Source: Lindgomyces ingoldianus
Lineage: Eukaryota; Ascomycota; Dothideomycetes; Pleosporales; Lindgomycetaceae
Length of the DNA: 64,000 nucleotides
Direction: 5' to 3'
Assembly (NCBI RefSeq): GCF_010093535.1
Contig: NW_022985165.1
Span: 899,039 to 963,038 of the forward strand
Of the stretch, positions 41,770-52,784 are shown piece by piece. Numbering within the stretch: position 1 is the stretch's first letter; the number at the start of each line of letters is the position of its first letter. The position numbers were made by a program, and so were the translations under genes. The notes beneath the pieces were generated by a model, which worked only from the letters and a program-made list of their open reading frames with translations, did no database searches and was not told the origin of the DNA.

Positions 41770-43574
41770 GTTGGTTTGAAGCAGATCAGAAATTAGATTA
41801 ATGAGTGTAAATCCTCAGAGAGGAAAACGAGTGACGGGGGGAAAGACTTGTAACGAGTGTAACGAGTGTAACTCGGTAAGTGGTGTAAAGAAGAGGTGAG
41901 AGGCTTTCAACGGCCTATTTAAACATCTCCTGGGTACAGGCGTTCGATGAGCACAGCCACGAGCTCACGAGAATGACTTCCTTGCTGCAGCATGACAGTG
42001 GAAATTGGCAAAGGCAGGTACCCGCAGTCGACGGGCAGGTTGATGCGCCACGAGGGCTTGAAGGGTGTGGCGGCCAGAGTTGTCAACGTTGGTTCGCTCA
42101 CCGGTCTCGTATGTTTCTCCACCATGACTGCTTGGCAGGGGAATCTCTTCAGCTTCAAGAGCGGGGCCTTCGCCAAGTTAGAGTTTGCAATACGTGCTTT
42201 GATGTCCATGCGGAATTTCGCGAATTGTTGCTGTTGCCTGCTATCCCCGTGAAACAATGTTGATTCTATTGCTTGGAACTGTGGCTAAAAGTGGATGAAA
42301 GAGGCAATAGGACACAGTGGCGTATCATGATTGAGACTGTCTAGTCTCTTTCTTACCAAAATACAAACAAGCTGGGCCTGACACTCAGCCTTATAATGCC
42401 AAGCAACCGATAGGAGATGGAGAAGCGAGAGGAGATCAAAGCTAACGAGCGCTAACTTAGATCTTCATGTGATGCTCGCGTTCTCGATTCCAAGTTTTGA
42501 GTGGTCACCGGTTCGGTTTTTGGCGCGTAATTTTTCTTCTCACGCCCAGCTAAGCTCAGCCGCAGCCCGTACTCGGCAGGGCATGCCGTTCCATGACGTT
42601 GAAACAAGCCTCGAATCTGCGGGTCGGTCGAATTCCCACCAAGCTTACTCCGACTCACATATCGGCCGCCTGACAAGATGAGAAGGAGACTCTCACTGAC
42701 GCTCGGCAGGAGTGAAGCCGGAGAGAAAATGCCGGGATGGGAAGATAAAAATAGGGAAAAGAATACAAGTGAAACAATGCCACACTTTAATTTCCACTGC
42801 TGGGCATTGAAATTCATCTCGCGTCAATCTTCAACCAGCAGGAACGGAGAGTCACCAGACTGTTTCAATCCGACTTGGAAGACTGCTCTTTCGTGAATGC
42901 GAAATAGCAGGTGGGCACACGCAGAAATGCCAATCCAAGGAGCGAGATAGTTCAAAGACATGGCAATACGTACCCTACTGTTTACTGTGTATTTTACCGC
43001 AGTGGCTTTTCTTGATTTAACCTCTCTTTGCAAAGACCTGGGAGGCATCCCAAATGGTAACTTCCACACTACATCCAAACGAATCGTGGGGCATGAACAG
43101 GGATGAGATGTTCTGGCTATCTGCTTGTTAGAACGAATGAGGAAGTCAATAGGATCAGTGTTTGGCCCTAAAGTTATACGGGTTACCTCGCGAGAGATAA
43201 AAACAAGCAAGGGGGAGAGCTTCAGGTGATACGAATGAATACAATTGATAAGTTGGGAGACTCCCAGGCCTCAAAACTCCCAATGCGCCACGGGTCATAG
43301 GAGAGCACGTCAAGCCATTTTGGGAGAACGACGTTCGAAGTTCCAGTAGTAGATGAGCGGTTCGATATGATATGGCTCGTTGGGGGAACAAAGGAAGGCG
43401 GTGAGTGAAGGTTGAAAGCTGCGTGTGACGAGAGATGAAAGCACAGACGCAGAGGCTCTTGGCGCAGTCCTACCTCCCAGAGTTTCGCGCTAGCTTCATC
43501 CAACACATTTCAAGGTCCAACCTCACCTGCCTTCCCAACCCGCAAATCCGCTCTATCGGACCTCCCACGCAACC
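41770..43574. other. 1.8-kb divergent intergenic region, GPI-protein / CDC73
   Basis: Large promoter space. At 41919-42263 three frames on two strands are open at once, but no motif supports any. A short tandem TAACGAGTG repeat lies at 41850-41870. ORFs at 42452-43210 are featureless. Confidence 0.5.
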
Positions 43575-44945
43575 ATGTCTACGCAAGCTGACCTCGACGA
43601 CCCCCTCTCCAACCTTCGGCGCGCCATCGCGGCCTCAAAACCACCTATCCTCACCACCACACCCACCCCCTCCAGCGCCGACGACACTGTCACCGATCTC
43701 TCACTTGCAACACACATTTCCTTCAACAATGACTCGCACCCAAAAATCTTTGAAATCACGACCCCGACACGCTTCACGCTGAACGACCAACCAGTCGAAC
43801 TCCGCAGCATATACTTCGCTTGGCTGAACAAAGATGCTTCACTCCCGGACTACATATCCGCAGTCCAACGCCTCAATGAAGATCTACCATCTGGAGCAGG
43901 CGGGTCAGTGCAGAATATCGCATTCGCGCAGAAGGTGGATTTGGTGTCTTGGCTGAATGGGGAGTTGGAGAACAGCGAGTTTATCGCGCCATTGGATGGT
44001 GCTGCAGCTGTAGCGGCGGCCGAAAGTAGTGCCGCGATTGCGAGCGGGAAGGCAGGCGTACCTGTTGCGCAGATTGGGGCTGGGGCCGGGAAGACGCAGA
44101 AGATGATGGATGCGCGGCTGATGGAGATATACCAGGGAGAACGGAAGATGGGAGATCATAATAGTGTGCTGAGGGGGACAAAGCCTGTTGTATGTCCCTT
44201 CCCTTTTCTTCCCTAACAATCCCAACTCCAAACCCAGCTCTCTGTGTACCGCCATGCTAACACCACCCTCCAGGACTTCTCGCCCTTTCGCAAAACTGCC
44301 TCCACCTTCCTCCGCTCCCGCCCCAACCCCTCCACCCCAGTCCCAACAACCCACCCGCACCCCTCACCCCTGGTCTCTAACCTCCAAAAGAAGCCCGCCC
44401 GCCGCCTCGAACCCATCATCCTCGTCTCCCCATCCGCATCCTCCCTCCTACGCATGTCCAACATAAAATCCTTCCTCGACACTGGGGTCTTCATCCCGCC
44501 CAACGCCACCGAAACCACATCTGCAAACCTCCTCCACTTAAACCGCATCCTGCCCTCCATCGACGCCACCCGCCCCCTGCGCTTCATCCTCGTCGACAGC
44601 ACCCAAAATTTCAAGCCCCCGTACTGGGCGCGCGTCGTTGCGATTTTCACAACTGGGCAAACCTGGCAGTTTAAATCGTATAAATACCCTAATCCCTCGG
44701 ATCTATTTGTACATTATCCGGGTGTGTATGTGGGATGGCAGGGCGAGGAACCCCCGGATAATGTCCAGGCGTGGGGGAGGGGCGTGTTGAGCGTGAAGGT
44801 GGATAAGTGGACGGGAGGGAGCGCCGGGCGGTGGAGGGATAGAGAGGTTGTGGAAATGATTTGGGGACGGATTGAAGAGGGGATGAGGAGGGCGGGGTGG
44901 GGAAGGGATGGGCCGGGTATGGTGGGGCAGGGCGCTGGGCGGTAG
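43575..44945 (+). CDS. CDC73: Paf1 complex subunit Cdc73, about 428 aa
   Basis: Exons 43575-44189 and 44274-44945; intron 44190-44273 (GTATGT, ATGCTAACACC branch, CTCCAG). The N-terminal part has the parafibromin/Cdc73 pattern: FTLNDQPVELRSIYFAWLNK, DYISAVQRLNED, VDLVSWLNGE and ERKMGDHNSVLRG. The C-terminal Ras-like domain is clear: PIILVSPSASSLLRMSNIKS, FLDTGVFIPP, FILVDSTQNFKPPYWARVVA, FTTGQTWQFKSYKYPNPSDL and GVYVGWQGEEPP. Cdc73 links the Paf1 elongation complex to RNA polymerase II and supports histone H2B ubiquitination and H3K4/K36 methylation. Length fits ascomycete orthologues (390-450 aa). An Ala-rich insertion (AAAVAAAESSAAIASGKAG) sits in the middle. The ATG at 43575 follows a pyrimidine-rich leader. 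Confidence 0.95.
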
Positions 44946-45614
44946 TTTTGGTGGGCCAGGCGTGGGAGGCGGCAGTCGGGGGGTTAGGGATGGTAATGCA
45001 ATGGGAATAGGAAGCCCAGGGTTCTCGGAGTCTGGTATTTGAAAATTTGGCTGAATGGATGGATAGCCTTACTCGATTTGCATAGCGAGGTATACCTTTC
45101 AAAATACGGCGTTCAGCTGGTGGTGTTTCGATGGGAGGATGCTAGATCAATTATCAGAAGATTCCGTCTCACATCTTGACATGAGAAGTCAACCAGTTGG
45201 CAGAATCGAATAAAAACAATGCTACACGGCTATGGGGGTCCCAAATACAACACAACTAACTAAGTTCCCCACCCCACCCCACCCCCTTCAATATCTATAT
45301 TCGTAATCCCAAGACCGTGTATTACTTCATCTCATCTCATCATAAGCCATCTTATCGTAACGATGGATAATACTCAAAATCAAACACATGTATCGCTGTA
45401 TCCCTCTGGACTAGAAGACAAAAACAGGAGCTCGCGGGCAACGGGAGATAGATAGATAGAAGTAGGCCGAAGCCAAGCCAGTCAAGAAAAGAAAGAAAGG
45501 AAAGGAAAGGAGACAGAAACAGATTCCAGGCGACAGTGAATGCATATTATGTCCCTCGCTTGCTGACGCTGAGATACCAAGAAATGAATTTTTCCCCTCG
45601 CACAAGACGAGAAC
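44946..45614. other. Convergent intergenic spacer, CDC73 / LEU1
   Basis: 3' flanks; includes a C-rich tract near 45268-45290. The ORF 45411-45605 (-) is featureless. No gene supported. Confidence 0.6.
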
Positions 45615-48096
45615 CTACCACTCCAACGGCTCATTCAACACCTCTCCCCGATTTGTCCTCGGCACATCCGCCGCCTCGATCTTAACCGGGCCCTTCCGAT
45701 GCCGTGCTAAATACCCACTCCCATCCAGCCACGGCCACTCCCTCGATCTCTTCGCCTCATGCTTCTCAATCTTATCAACCCTCGCCATCGTCAAGCCAAT
45801 GTCATCAAGACCATTGACCAGACAATGTTTCCTGAACTCCTCAACTTCAAACGTCGCCAGCTCATTACCGCCAGCGTCACGAATAATCTGATTCGGAAGA
45901 TCAACTTCGATCTCCTTGCCAGCCCTGGCCTCTGTCGCGACTCTCTCGAGGGCGGAGTGGTCTGTAATGCGCATCGGCAACATGCCATTCTTAAATGTAT
46001 TATTGAAGAAAATATCGCCAAAGCTCGGTGCGATGATGCACTTAATCCCGAAATCAAGTAGCGCCCACGGTGCATGTTCTCGACTTGATCCGCAGCCGAA
46101 GTTGGGACCTGTGCAGACGAGGATCTTTGATTGTCTGTACGGCTCCTTGTTGAGTATGAAGTCGGGGGTTTCTTTGTCAGTACCTGCCTCGTATCGCCAA
46201 GCGTGGAAGAGTGCGGAGCCGAGGCCTGAGCGCTTGATGGTTTTGAGGAATTGCTTGGGGATGATGGCGTCAGTGTCAATGTTCGCGATGTCCATTGGCG
46301 CTGCATATCCGCGGAGGAGTTTAAATTCGGGCATGCCGGCGGAGGCTCCCATGGTGGGAGATGCGGATGGGTGCGAGACGGGGTCAACAGGGGCATCTAT
46401 GATTCGGTCGAGGTCTTCGTCGCTGGTAATATCTTCTACATGGGCGTCGAGTTCAACCTTAGGGGAAGACTTGGTACCAGTGGCTAGGCGAGGAGCGAGT
46501 TTTCGGACATCGGCGAGATTTCCCACAAGGGCAGCGGCGGCAGCCATGGCGGGGGACATAAGATGTGTTCGGCCACCAGCGCCTTGTCGGCCTTCAAAAT
46601 TGCGATTCGAGGTACTTGCGCAACGCTCGCCTGGAGAGAGGATATCAGGATTCATGCCAAGACACATAGAGCAGCCAGCTTCCCTCCACTCGAAGCCTGC
46701 GTCAGTAAAGATCTTATCGAGCCCTTCGGACTCAGCCTGTTGCTTAACCAGTCCAGATCCAGGAACAATCATGGCACGCTTGAGGCTCTTTGCGATCTTC
46801 TTCCCTTCGACGATGCGGGCCGCTGCTCGGAGATCCTCAATGCGGGCATTAGTACAAGATCCGATGAAGATCTTGTCCAGAGCGATCTCCTGCATTGGCA
46901 TTCCAGCAGTCAACCCCATGTACTTCAGAGCACGCCTGCACGCATCCTTCTTGGACTCGTCCTCGAAGTCATCAGGTCCGGGAACGACTCCGGTGATTGG
47001 GACAACATCCTGTGGGGAGGTGCCCCACGAGACGGTCGGGGCAATGTCTTTGCTGTCGACAAATACTTCGATGTCGAACTTGGCATCCTCATCCGACTTC
47101 AAGCTCAGCCAGTAGTTGACGGCCCTCTTCCATTCCGGGCTGTCGACCTTGGGTGCGAGCGGCCGGCCCTTGAGGTACTCGATAGTATTCTGGTCCGGTG
47201 CGACCATCCCCGCTCTTGCACCAGCCTCGATCGACATGTTACATATCGACATGCGGGCTTCCATGCTGAGTGCCCGGATAGCAGACCCGCAGAACTCAAT
47301 GACGGCGCCAGTACCCCCAGCTGTGCCGATGATTCCAATGACGTGGAGAATTATGTCCTTGCTGCTGACACCAGGCGCGAGGTCCCCATCGACCTGCACC
47401 TTCATGTTCTTACTCCGCTGGGTGATTAGGGTCTGAGTAGCGAGGACATGCTCAACCTCGCTCGTGCCAATGCCGAATGCCAGAGCGCCGAAAGCGCCAT
47501 GTGTAGAAGTATGGCTATCGCCGCAGACGACTGTGGTTCCGGGCAGGGTGAAGCCCTGCTCCGGGCCGATGATATGCACGATACCCTGACGCTTGTCTCC
47601 GAGGCCGAAGTATGTGAGGTCGAAGGCCTTGACGTTGTCCTCCAGCGTCACGCATTGTGTCCGCGAATCTGCCTCGTCGATGAATTTATCAGTCGTGGTG
47701 AGGTTCTTCCGCGAAGTTGTAGGGATGTTCTGTCGCATGTCAATATGCAGATAGCGACAGTGCGATCTTAACCGCGACACGTACGTGATCTACGGTCGCC
47801 AGGGTGCAGTCCGGCCGCCGCACTTTCCGGGACGCGTTTCGGAGTCCCTCAAATGCTTGCTGTGCGTCTTGTCAGCGCTTGCCGTGGCTGGGGCTGGACC
47901 TGCCATTTTATTACCGGTGATGTCACTTCGTGGACGAGATGTCGGTCTAGGCAGCTGTCAGCGACACAGAGGAAGGAGCCACCGCTTCCGGCCTACCGAT
48001 GTAGAGCAGAATGGTCCCATCCTCCTTCTCCTCGACGATGTGGTCTTGGAAGACCTTGTCGTACAGGGTCTGCGGCGGTTTCACAGCAGACGGCAT
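45615..48096 (-). CDS. LEU1: 3-isopropylmalate dehydratase (leucine biosynthesis), about 773 aa
   Basis: Exons: 48096-47997, 47946-47915, 47859-47785, 47729-45615. The fungal enzyme fuses the bacterial LeuC and LeuD subunits. Large-subunit part: [55 protein letters not shown], and 4Fe-4S ligands in [12 protein letters not shown] (Cys about 361) and [10 protein letters not shown] (about 422 and 425). A linker with [17 protein letters not shown] leads to the swivelling domain: [33 protein letters not shown] (about 616). It converts 2-isopropylmalate to 3-isopropylmalate in the cytosol. All cluster ligands are present. Three small 5' exons are spliced by short introns (50, 55 and 55 nt); each junction restores the family sequence. 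Yeast orthologues are controlled by Leu3; I saw no clear Leu3 site here. Confidence 0.97.
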
Positions 48097-48928
48097 GACG
48101 GGTGCTGGGGCTGCGAGTGGCACAAGGGGGTCAATGGCAAAGTCAGATCAGGGAGGGGGGGGATACGAAGACGTGTGCGGAGACAAGAGGGTGTTCGGGC
48201 TTAAAAGAGGAGCTGGTGGAACTCAAATAGCTGAAGGCGAGGACCTCAAAAAGCTCCCATGCCGACTTCGGAGAGGGGCTGCGAATCAAGCTTGCTGTGA
48301 TGACCGCGGGCGGCTTCGGTTAGCGGTGCAGAGGCAAGGTGGATGTGGCAAGATGAATGCCCTGCTTCAGCCATATTGTCTTTGTTTTGCGGCGTGTTTT
48401 TGAATCTGGAAAAGATGCATTGGATCTTGCGTGGAGGACGGTGCAATTTGCTATGTCTACTGGCTCGATGACGAACATCAGAGTGCTCCGTGGACAGGAC
48501 GGAATGTGGCCGTGTTGCCCCGCGTGCCGATGAATGTGCGCTGCCCCGCCAAAAAGCCATTCACGTAGTCAGCCTCTTCTGCGTCGGTCCGATTGGCCAA
48601 TGTCACAATCACGAGCAGAAATGTCGGCACTTTCAACCCTGCCAGCCGATCCTAACATGCCTCTCTCTCGGTGCACTGTGTGCTCACCCCTGCCGTGGAA
48701 CAATAGCACGGCAGCTCTGATCAGTCAGCAGCCATCTTGCCCGAATTAGGGAGCACATGGACCGGATGCCAACTTCTCTCCGGATATACCCCCCGTCATT
48801 CTCCACATTTCGTGACAAGACCTACTACACATATGCAAAAACAAAAAAAAACAAAAAAAATATATACGTATAGATCCAACCCGGCTCCTGTAATCTACAA
48901 TGCACTTTGCCTATGCCAGCACGGTCCT
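48097..48928. other. LEU1 promoter and ALG7 3' flank
   Basis: 832 bp with no supported gene. An A-rich tract with interspersed C (48836-48862) near the ALG7 stop may form part of its 3' UTR on the other strand. Confidence 0.55.
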
Positions 48929-50465
48929 TCACCAATTGTCCTGTGTGAAGACGAGCAACGCCATGCGGTGCCGAATGAAGAGTCCAACAAGTCCAACGGC
49001 CGTCTGAAACGCCAACAACCCAAGCGCCAACCGATCTTCCCGCATAGGCCCAAACCAGACTAACCACAGGTTGATGATAGTAAAGTTTGAACAAGACACC
49101 ACTCTCCCCTCCCCGTTGACTTCGACGTCCAGCATCCGAAGCCGGTGCAGCAACTTTAGGCCCTCCGCTATCGGTCGAGTGAGCGGTCTCTCAAATTCGA
49201 CTCGAGAGCACTCTAGTAACCCCGTCCGAGCGTTGAAATGGGGGAGCCGATGTCGGGGACATGGTACGAGATGGAAAAGCTGTGGCGCCGAGTAGACAAA
49301 GTTGAACCCTTGGGGAATGAGGAGTAAGATCAGTGTCTTGCTGAAATGGCCGAGGATGCCGTCAACGGCAAAGACCATGCCCGCAAAGTAACAATACGTA
49401 TCGCCCACAAACACCTTGGCAGGGTACCAGTTGTGCATTAAAAGGGCCAGCGATACGCCAATAAACGGCAGCAGAAGATACAGGGAGAAAAGATGCGAGT
49501 CGGTCGCTGGGTGGGGGTAAGGCGTGACGAACAAATACAGGGCGTCATTGAAGACAATAAGCAGTGCAATGACTAGCGATTGGGCGACCTCGATCCCGTT
49601 AATGCCAGCGAGGATGTTAATGCTGTTTGAGGAGAAAATGGACAGCAAAGCCATGTAGATGTAGTACAGCCAGCCTTCACCTCCATCAGCAGGGTCTCAT
49701 TTGAAAAGCTGCATCTAAATTCGTACCAAGGTCAAAAAGCTCCCCAAGGTAGGGTCTCAAAGGTGTCGGAACGACCATCTGAGTGACACCGAAGTCAACA
49801 AAGTAGACGATGAGCATGGGAATAGCGGCAATAGCCGGGATAAGGACCTTGTGTCGCCATCTAATGTCGAAAAGATCGTCGCCGATCCCAAGTAGCACGA
49901 TGCATTGGAGGGATAGGATGGCGGAGAGGTACGACGCCAGCTGGCCCGGTGTATATTAGCGGACGTATTTCCTGTAAGGGGTAGATGCACCTTATTGTGA
50001 GGAAACCTGTGAAGGAGGCGGCCTGTTTCAACCTGCTCCAACTCCCTCATCACATCTCGATTGCCTCCGCCAGAAGTGGCGGCAACAATGTCTTTATAGA
50101 ATGGCCAAGGAATGAATACAACAATTGTGAACAGATACACCATAGCACAAACGGCACCCATAGTCTCAGGGCTGTGTCATGTGAGCGAGCCATAGTTGAT
50201 TTGGAAAATGTTTGCAAGATTGTTTGACGTACATCTCCGTTTGTTTGAGCTTGCACAAATCTCTGCCTTTGAAACCACGTCGCATGAAGGCTTGTCCTAG
50301 CCATCGTATGAGGGCATAGCAGAAGGCAAAGGCCAGTCCGCTAAAAGCAATCGACGCAATCAGCGGCTCGCCCTCGCCCTGGAGGGTGTTGGCCAAGATC
50401 CCGAAACACGCAAGTGATAAAGAGAGAAGGGAGTAGGCTTCTGTCCGGCCCAGCGCCGTCGCCAT
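48929..50465 (-). CDS. ALG7: UDP-GlcNAc:dolichyl-phosphate GlcNAc-1-phosphotransferase, about 459 aa
   Basis: Exons: 50465-50233, 50171-49991, 49940-49727, 49680-48929; introns 61, 50 and 46 nt. A polytopic membrane protein (about ten helices) of the GPT/MraY family. Motifs: KLKQTEIPETMGAVCAMVYL across intron 1, VLLGIGDDLFDIRWRHK (catalytic Asp pair 159-160), SSNSINILAGINGIEVAQS (about 226-244) and AKVFVGDTYCYFAGM. It catalyses the first committed step of N-glycan assembly on the ER membrane (the tunicamycin target). The intron 3 acceptor was chosen so that DLG joins EGWLYYIYM; other acceptors give introns under 32 nt. Divergent from SEH1 with a short shared promoter. Confidence 0.95.
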
Positions 50466-50993
50466 CGTGAAGAAAGGACTGAAAGAGTGGAAAGGTTGCG
50501 GGCGCGCTTGCTGTGGTCGATGCCCTGGGCTTTGCGGCTCTGAAAGGTGGCCTTCGTCAGCGCCCCCAGTCCACACCTCTAACCCGAAACGACTACGAGC
50601 GTTGGCAGCAAAATGGATCCCAACAACCGTCCGGACAGAGCGCACCCGCACGATCCCATCCAACTGAGCCTTGATGCTGTCAACCACCGCCTCGTGCGAC
50701 CGAGTTTTCTGAAGAACCTCTCGCCGTCGCGACTGCCGTCACAAGCCGCATCTGACTCGTCTCTTTCGCCAGGCCTGGATGCCCCACACAGCTCGACCGA
50801 AGCACGTCCCTCGCATCACCGCCATTCTCATCTCAACCTCGCAGTCTCGCTGGAACAAGCGCCAGATGAGGTTGACCTGACGTTGCCGCTGATTTTGGAG
50901 CCCTGCGCTGACGGCCACTATCCGGGCGTTGACCCGCGCGTCTGCAGCCACCTCGAATCACGTTTCCTCGGTGTCCGTCACGCGTTCGCGAAG
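50466..50993. promoter_or_regulatory. Shared divergent promoter of ALG7 and SEH1
   Basis: 528 bp separate the ALG7 ATG (50465) from the preferred SEH1 ATG (50994). The SEH1 frame is already open from an ATG at 50613, only 147 bp from the ALG7 start, so part of this segment may be translated as an N-terminal extension or be 5' UTR. Confidence 0.5.
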
Positions 50994-52332
50994 ATGGCTT
51001 CTTCAGAGCGCAACTTCCAGACGTTTGCCCATGGCCATCAGGACCTGGTGCTGGCCGTCGACTTTAATTATTTCGGCACGCGCATGGTCACAGCAAGCTC
51101 CGACCACCGTCTCAAGGTTTGGGACAAGAAGGACGATTCCTGGACTTTGGTGGAGAACTGGAAGGCCCATGACGCAGAGATTGTCGATGTGAGTGCAACC
51201 ACCACTTCTTTATCTAATCTGCAGCTCCAGCCATATCCCTACCCTGGCTTGTGCACGCCCTGTTCGCCACCCGCCTCGTATCCCGTGCTAACATGCCTCA
51301 GGTTAAATGGAATGGCCCCTTCATGGGAGAGGTCATTGGCAGCATCGGCGAAGATGGCCGCTGCAAGCTGTGGCAGGAAGACGTCACAGAGGTTCCCATG
51401 TCAAGCAACCGCTTCAAGTTGATCACCAATCTGGCCTCTCAAACGCATGCCCCGTTTATGTCCTTAGACTTCAAGAACATCATGCAGGAAACATGGCTTG
51501 CCTTGATTACACGTGACGGCCACCTAACTGTTTATGAGCCTGTGGACCAGAGTAGCCTGAACGAGTGGTCTCTCCTGGCAGAGCATTGGGTCTGTCAGGA
51601 CCACCCTCCAGAGCGCCAAGAGGAGGTTGGATTTAAGGTTGTCTTCCATAAAGAGAAGTTGCCGTGTTGGACTGCTATCATGGCCGGCCTTGATCGCAAG
51701 TCCCTCTCCCTGGCCGTTGCAGCGATGAAGGATGTCCTCGTCTTTAGGACCGACAAGGGGAAGCGGTTCTTCCGGGTGGCCACCCTCAAGGGCGCCCGCC
51801 AGATCATTCGTGACCTAGCTTGGGCCAATGGCTCCATGCGAGGCTACGATGTCCTCGCCACCGCAAGCAAGGACGGTGCGATTCGTATTTATGAACTTTC
51901 CACCCCACGCTCAGATAAATCATCCTCAGCCACAGGCGCATCTTCCACGTCTACTGTTACTGAACCAGTTTCCTCCCCACAACCAAGCAGACCAAGGAAG
52001 AACGCTCCGTCAGGTATTGGAGCTGGTTTGGCAGGGGCTTCTAAAGCTCCAGACACTTCTTATCCGAACGATCAATACCCGGGCCGCATCACCCAAGTCG
52101 TCAAGATGGTGGATGAGCTCACCAACCATCATGGTGCAGTTTGGCGAGTAGCTTTTTCGCAGATGGGTAAGTGCCCTTCACTCGATTTGCACGTTGCTCG
52201 TCAATACTAATCACTATTCCAGGCGATCTTCTCGTCTCAACTGGTGACGATGCCTCCATCCGTACTTGGAAGAAGGCACTCAACGGGCATTGGGCTGAGT
52301 ACGCCGAAATTGAGACTGCGCGCGATGTTTAA
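50994..52332 (+). CDS. SEH1: Nucleoporin/SEA-complex WD40 protein Seh1, about 389 aa
   Basis: Exons 50994-51188, 51302-52166, 52223-52332. Starts MASSERNFQTFAHGHQDL, then WD40 strands LAVDFNYFGTRMVTASSDHR, VKWNGPFMGEVIGSIGEDGR, LAWANGSMRGYDVLATASKD, VWRVAFSQM and LLVSTGDDASIRTWKKALNG. This is Seh1, a Sec13-like propeller of the Nup84/Y-complex of nuclear pores and of the SEA/GATOR complex that regulates TORC1. An 80-residue Ser/Pro-rich insertion (SSATGASSTSTVTEPVSSPQ) separates the fourth and fifth blades, common in filamentous fungi. The frame is open upstream to an ATG at 50613, which would add 127 residues; the shorter start matches the usual family N terminus. Introns 113 and 56 nt; the first is long for this window. 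Confidence 0.9.
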
Positions 52333-52784
52333 GCTGTCCAAGGTTTTGGATAGGGCATGGATGGGCTTGGCGTTTGGGTATGTGGTACATTGGTGTGGCG
52401 TTCTCACGTCGGAGTTCACCTATATAGGGGCATTCTGATTTCCACCTGGCGTCGAAATCACATTGCATTATAGATACCCTCCGGGCAACCCTCGATCCGG
52501 CGATACCGAGCTCGGAGTCGCTCGTTTGAGCCTCAATTTGAACAGGTCAATAAACTACAGACCTACTTCCCTTCTCTGCAAAACTAGTCTCAAACCAAGT
52601 ATACCTGACAAGCCATTGATGTCTGGACACGTTAGTGGCTTTTCATTCCGGCTTGATAGCTTGCTCAATATGGTAACCTTTGAGTATCATTCCAGGCGGC
52701 GTCGAAACTCAAATTCCTGAACCGTTTCCATGCCAGCCTCACCACATTCCTGTCCCATACCATGCCGCCACGTTGCCCTAACAA
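52333..52784. other. Intergenic, SEH1 3' flank and promoter of next gene
   Basis: About 450 bp without a supported gene; the ORF 52463-52720 shows no motif. Confidence 0.55.

Noticed and set aside
41919..42263. Three overlapping ORFs on both strands upstream of the GPI-protein gene
   Set aside because: None shows a motif, signal peptide or splice pattern; simultaneous openness on both strands looks like local composition.
45916..47115. 399-codon plus-strand ORF antisense to LEU1
   Set aside because: Shadow of a high-GC conserved enzyme; LEU1 motifs are unambiguous on the minus strand.
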